Assembly: GCF_000786205.1 (NCBI RefSeq)
Contig: NZ_JROH01000002.1
Coordinates: 1 to 56,189 of the forward strand
Length of the DNA: 56,189 nt
Direction of reading: 5' to 3'
Source of the DNA: Sphingomonas sp. 37zxx
GTDB lineage: Bacteria > Pseudomonadota > Alphaproteobacteria > Sphingomonadales > Sphingomonadaceae
Under the pieces are notes generated by a model. The model searched no databases. It had not been told where the DNA came from and saw nothing but the letters and a program-made list of their open reading frames with translations. Of this stretch, positions 52,760-56,189 are shown one piece after another (position 1 is the stretch's first letter; every line of letters starts with the position of its first letter). The translations under genes and the position numbers were made by a program.

Positions 52760-55428
52760 TTACGCAGCGCCGCCTGCGCCGCCGCCAGCCGCGCGATCGG
52801 CACGCGATAGGGCGAGGCGCTGACGTAATCGAGCCCGACCTGTTCGCAAAACGCGATGCTCGCCGGGTCGCCGCCATGCTCGCCGCAAATACCCAGCTTG
52901 ATGTCGGGCCGGGTTGCCCTTCCCCGCTCGGCAGCCAGCGCGATCAGTTCGCCGACGCCTTCGACATCAATGCTCACAAACGGGTCGCGCGCGTAAATGC
53001 CCTTTTCGACGTAAACCGACAGGAAGCGCGCGGCATCGTCGCGGCTGACGCCCAATGTCGTCTGGGTCAGATCGTTGGTGCCGAAACTGAAAAATTCGGC
53101 CTGCTCGGCGATCTCACCGGCCTTGAGCGCCGCGCGCGGCAGTTCGATCATCGTGCCGACCAGATATTCGATCGTGCGCCCGCGTTCGGCAAAGACTTCG
53201 GCGGCGGCCTTGTCGACCACCAGCTTCATCAGTTCGAGTTCGCGGCGGGTGGCGACCAGCGGGATCATCACCTCGGGCACCGGCGCCTCGCCCGATTTCT
53301 CGGCGACGTCGCACGCCGCCATGAAGATCGCGCGCGCCTGCATTTCGTAGATTTCGGGATAGGTCACGCCCAGCCGGCACCCGCGATGGCCCAGCATCGG
53401 GTTGAATTCATGCAGCTCGGCCGCCCGGCGCTTGAGCTTGTCAATGTCGATCCCGGTGGCGGTGGCGACATCTTCGAACTCGGCCTCCTCATGCGGCAGG
53501 AATTCGTGCAGCGGCGGATCGAGCAGGCGGATGGTGCAGGGCAGCCCCACCATCACCTCGAAAATCTCGGCGAAATCGCTGCGCTGTTCGGGCAGCAATT
53601 TGTCGAGCGCGGCGCGGCGACCGGCTTCGTTTTCGGCGAGGATCATCTGGCGCACCGACGTGATCCGGCTGGCTTCAAAGAACATATGCTCGGTGCGGCA
53701 CAGGCCGATGCCTTCGGCCCCGAATTCGCGCGCGGTGCGGCAATCATCGGGGGTCTCGGCGTTGGTCCGCACCTTCAGCCGGCGAACCTTGTCGGCCCAC
53801 ACCATCAGCGTGCCGAAATCGCCTGCCAGCTCGGGCTGGATCGTCGCCACCGCGCCCGCCATGACTTCGCCGGTGGTGCCGTCGATCGTCAAAATGTCGC
53901 CCTCGCGAATCTCACGCCAAGAACCGTCGGCGCCAACGCGCATGATCTTGTCCTTGGCGACGATCGACAGCGTGCCTGCACCCGATACGCACGGACGCCC
54001 CATGCCGCGCGCAACCACCGCCGCGTGGCTGGTCATGCCGCCGCGCGCCGTGAGGATACCCTTGGCGGCGTGCATGCCGTGAATATCTTCCGGGCTGGTT
54101 TCGACGCGGACGAGGATCACGTCCTCGCCATTGGCCGCCGCGCGCTCGGCGGTGTCGGCGTCGAACACCACCTTGCCCGATGCCGCCCCCGGCGATGCGG
54201 GAAGCCCCTTGGTCAGCACATCGCGCGGGGCATCGGGGTCGAGCGTGGGATGAAGCAACTGGTCGAGCGCCGATGGTTCGACGCGCAGCACCGCTTCCTC
54301 CTGCGTGATCAGCCCTTCCTCGGCCATGTCGACCGCGATCTTCAGCGCCGCCTTGGCCGTGCGCTTGCCGCTGCGCGTCTGAAGCATCCACAGCTTGGCC
54401 TGTTCGACGGTGAATTCGATGTCCTGCATGTCGCGATAATGCCGCTCGAGCAGGTCGAAAGTATGCGCCAGTTCGCCATAGACCTGCGGCATCGCCTCTT
54501 CCATCGAGGCTGGCTTGGCCCCGGCGGCTTCGCGCGCCGCCTTGGTCAGATATTGCGGGGTGCGGATGCCCGCGACGACATCCTCGCCCTGCGCATTGAT
54601 CAGGAATTCGCCATAATAGCCGTTCGCCCCGGTCGAGGGATCGCGGGTGAAGGCGACGCCGGTGGCGCTGGTGTCACCCATATTGCCGAACACCATCGCC
54701 TGGACGTTGACCGCGGTGCCCCAGTCGCCCGGAATGTCGTTCAGCCGGCGATACACCTTCGCCCGCTCGGACTGCCACGACCCGAACACCGCGCCGACTG
54801 CGCCCCAAAGCTGGTCATGCACGTCCTGCGGAAAGGGCTTGCCCCATAATTCCTGCACCAGCGCTTTGTATTCGGCGACCAGTTTCTTGAGATCGTCGGC
54901 GCTCAATTCGGTGTCGAGGTAGAAGCCCTGGTCTTCCTTGGCGATTTCCAGCGCTTCCTCGAACCGGCCATGATCGAGTTCGAGCACGACATCGGCATAC
55001 ATCTGGATGAAGCGGCGATAGCTGTCCCAGGCAAAGCGCGGATCGGCCGAAATCGCCGCCAGCCCCTCAACCGTCGCGTCGTTGAGGCCCAGATTCAGCA
55101 CGGTATCCATCATGCCCGGCATCGAAACCCGCGCACCCGATCGCACCGACACCAGCAACGGATTGGCGGCATCGCCAAACAGCTTGCCGGTAATCCCCTC
55201 AATGTGCCGCAGGCCGTTCGCAACTTCTTTGCGCACGCTGTCGGGGAAGGTCTGGCCTTCCTCATAATAGCGGGTGCACATCGCGGTGCTGATCGTGAAA
55301 CCCGGCGGCACCGGCAGGCCGATCGATGCCATTTCGGCAAGGTTCGCACCCTTGCCGCCCAGCAGGTTCTTGTCGCCCTTGCCGCCGTCCGAAACCCCGC
55401 CACCGAAACGATAGATATATTGCGTCAT
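52756..55428 (-). CDS. ppdK: Pyruvate, phosphate dikinase
   Basis: An 890-residue enzyme converting pyruvate, ATP and phosphate to PEP, AMP and pyrophosphate. The ATP-grasp end has NLLGGKGANLAEMASIGLPV. The swivelling domain carries the phosphorylated histidine in GGMTSHAAVVARGMGRPCVS. The TIM-barrel PEP domain has GTNDLTQTTLGVSRDDAARF and the catalytic cysteine in GICGEHGGDPAS. A GGGAGAGGGAGA ribosome site precedes ATG 55428; it coincides with the edge of the repeat between ppdK and glyS. Length and motifs are complete. Confidence 0.97.
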   Translation of the reverse strand: MTQYIYRFGGGVSDGGKGDKNLLGGKGANLAEMASIGLPVPPGFTISTAMCTRYYEEGQTFPDSVRKEVANGLRHIEGITGKLFGDAANPLLVSVRSGARVSMPGMMDTVLNLGLNDATVEGLAAISADPRFAWDSYRRFIQMYADVVLELDHGRFEEALEIAKEDQGFYLDTELSADDLKKLVAEYKALVQELWGKPFPQDVHDQLWGAVGAVFGSWQSERAKVYRRLNDIPGDWGTAVNVQAMVFGNMGDTSATGVAFTRDPSTGANGYYGEFLINAQGEDVVAGIRTPQYLTKAAREAAGAKPASMEEAMPQVYGELAHTFDLLERHYRDMQDIEFTVEQAKLWMLQTRSGKRTAKAALKIAVDMAEEGLITQEEAVLRVEPSALDQLLHPTLDPDAPRDVLTKGLPASPGAASGKVVFDADTAERAAANGEDVILVRVETSPEDIHGMHAAKGILTARGGMTSHAAVVARGMGRPCVSGAGTLSIVAKDKIMRVGADGSWREIREGDILTIDGTTGEVMAGAVATIQPELAGDFGTLMVWADKVRRLKVRTNAETPDDCRTAREFGAEGIGLCRTEHMFFEASRITSVRQMILAENEAGRRAALDKLLPEQRSDFAEIFEVMVGLPCTIRLLDPPLHEFLPHEEAEFEDVATATGIDIDKLKRRAAELHEFNPMLGHRGCRLGVTYPEIYEMQARAIFMAACDVAEKSGEAPVPEVMIPLVATRRELELMKLVVDKAAAEVFAERGRTIEYLVGTMIELPRAALKAGEIAEQAEFFSFGTNDLTQTTLGVSRDDAARFLSVYVEKGIYARDPFVSIDVEGVGELIALAAERGRATRPDIKLGICGEHGGDPASIAFCEQVGLDYVSASPYRVPIARLAAAQAALRK

Positions 55429-55437
55429 AATATCTCC

Positions 55438-55523
55438 CTCTCCCCGCTTGCGGGGAGAGGGCCGGGGAGAGGGGCAGTCCTCTCTTACCGGCCCTTGCTT
55501 GATGTGCGAACTGCCCCTCTCCC
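55438..55523. repeat. GC-rich hairpin repeat between ppdK and glyS
   Basis: Directly after the ribosome site of ppdK, CTCTCCCCGC-tt-GCGGGGAGAG (55438-55459) forms a 10-bp hairpin. GGGAGAGGGGCAGT (55465-55478) is the exact complement of ACTGCCCCTCTCCC (55510-55523), and a smaller stem follows. The C..CTCCC..GC-tt-GC hairpin layout recurs within glyS at 56038. These are dispersed palindromic elements. Confidence 0.8.
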
Positions 55524-55560
55524 AACCCTCTCCCCAAAGGGAAGAGGGCTTTAATATTTA

Positions 55561-56189
55561 TCAGTCGATCTTCGAAAAATCGGCGACCGCATGCACCGCG
55601 TCGCGCATCCGCGCGAGCAGCGTCAGCCGCGCCGCGCGCTTGGCGGGATCGGCATCGTTGACGGTCACCGTCTCGAAGAATTGGTCGATCGGCGCGCGCA
55701 GCGATGCCAGCGCGGTCATCGCCTCGGCGAAATCCTCGGCAGCGATCGCGGCGGCGGCGCGCGGTTCGGCGGCGTCGAGCGCTGCGGCCAGCGCGGCCTC
55801 GGCAGGCTCGGGCGCATAGCCGGGGGCGTGTTCGCGCTGCGACCGGGCAAAATCGCCGACACTGGCGGTGAAGTTCGCCTGATCGACCTCGACCAGCGGG
55901 TCTTCCTCGCCGGTTTGCGGGATCGAATCGTCACCAGCGGCATGATCGAGCGCGCGCGCGGCGAGTTCATCGGGATGGCGATCTGTCGATTCGGTGCCGA
56001 AGGGTTCGGTGGCGGCTTCGACAGGGTTGGCCAAATCCCCCTCCCGCTTGCGGGAGGGGCTAGGGGTGGGGCTATCGTCCAGCTTCGCGCTCGGTGAGAC
56101 TCCCGGCCCACCCCCGACCCAGTCCGGGGTCGGATGTGCCCCCGGCACATCCTCGACAGCGCGGGGCGCTGTCGACCCCGAACTCGCAA
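55561..56189 (-). CDS. glyS: Glycine-tRNA ligase beta subunit, C-terminal part
   Basis: The 3' end of glyS; the 5' end lies off the right edge. The last ~70 residues ([57 protein letters not shown]) are the conserved C-terminal anticodon-binding tail of GlyS. Upstream the frame stays open to the window edge but passes through a Pro/Gly/Ser-rich stretch (…[20 protein letters not shown]…) which coincides with a block of palindromes at 56038-56173. That stretch looks like repeat DNA read as protein, kept in frame. Confidence 0.88.
   Translation of the reverse strand, partial: ASSGSTAPRAVEDVPGAHPTPDWVGGGPGVSPSAKLDDSPTPSPSRKREGDLANPVEAATEPFGTESTDRHPDELAARALDHAAGDDSIPQTGEEDPLVEVDQANFTASVGDFARSQREHAPGYAPEPAEAALAAALDAAEPRAAAAIAAEDFAEAMTALASLRAPIDQFFETVTVNDADPAKRAARLTLLARMRDAVHAVADFSKID
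56038..56173. repeat. Four GC-rich hairpins inside glyS coding sequence
   Basis: Four palindromes lie in ~136 bp: CCCCTCCCGC-tt-GCGGGAGGGG (56038-56059), CCGACCC-agtccg-GGGTCGG (56114-56133), GATGTGCC-ccc-GGCACATC (56133-56151) and GACAGCGC-ggg-GCGCTGTC (56155-56173). The first matches the hairpin family beside ppdK. All are read through without a stop in the glyS frame. Confidence 0.85.

Noticed and set aside
52876..54849. Long plus-strand open frame opposite ppdK
   Set aside because: Mirror of the ppdK codon pattern with no recognisable domain.
1..56189. CRISPR array, tRNA, rRNA or replication origin
   Set aside because: No regular spaced repeats, no cloverleaf with GTTCGA-type loop at a plausible position and no DnaA-box cluster were seen.

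Overview
This 56 kb, GC-rich window looks like chromosome of a sphingomonad (Alphaproteobacteria, Sphingomonadales). The inference rests on protein style (a large TonB receptor next to glycoside hydrolases, a 5-aminolevulinate synthase hemA, a fixNOQP-type cbb3 oxidase locus, a Tad pilus locus with cpaA-E) and on GC-rich palindromic repeats. No tRNA, rRNA or CRISPR array was seen.

Layout. (1) 1-1650 is a worn left edge: an unrecognised broken frame, two coupled ASCH-like genes, a truncated hypothetical gene and a fragment of a GMC oxidoreductase. (2) 1.7-20.8 kb is an essentially complete type VI secretion system on the + strand: a DUF4280 PAAR-like protein, a TssJ-like lipoprotein, tssK-L-M-A, then tssB-C-hcp-tssE-F-G-H-vgrG. 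Many genes are joined by 4-bp stop/start overlaps. TssM has lost its Walker A motif. (3) 20.8-23.3 kb is an effector island: a DUF4157 (eCIS-core) metallopeptidase-like protein with a Cys-rich, AT-richer, nuclease-like C-terminus, a GNAT acetyltransferase coupled to it, and a divergent unknown protein. All three start with a similar VQ-rich leader, as in cargo of extracellular contractile injection systems, yet the only injection machine visible here is the T6SS. This is the most novel part of the window.

(4) 23.6-24.2 kb is a scar where the end of an IS3-family element and the 3' end of a copper P-type ATPase gene meet head to head in a near-perfect palindrome. (5) 24.2-31.1 kb is a minus-strand carbohydrate operon: TonB-dependent receptor, GH28-like pectinase, GH92 alpha-mannosidase. 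(6) 31.3-32 kb holds remnants of a beta-helix glycosidase-like gene and of a probable phosphatase, cut by two tandem CTAGTGG-ended palindromes. (7) 32.4-41.75 kb is a minus-strand respiratory operon in which hemA leads ccoN-O-Q-P-G-H-I-S and a small secreted Cys protein, nearly all by overlapping genes. A perfect palindrome lies upstream of hemA; ompW, an FAD-dependent amine/amino-acid oxidoreductase and an alpha/beta hydrolase follow.

(8) 44.8-52 kb is a Tad/Flp pilus locus (cpaA-B-C-D-E, tadB, tadC) that lacks the cpaF/tadA ATPase between cpaE and tadB, followed by a membrane-anchored protein with a helix-hairpin-helix-like tail. (9) The right end has ppdK coupled to a small membrane protein, and the 3' part of glyS, whose reading frame passes through a block of four GC-rich hairpins. 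A related hairpin repeat lies between ppdK and glyS.
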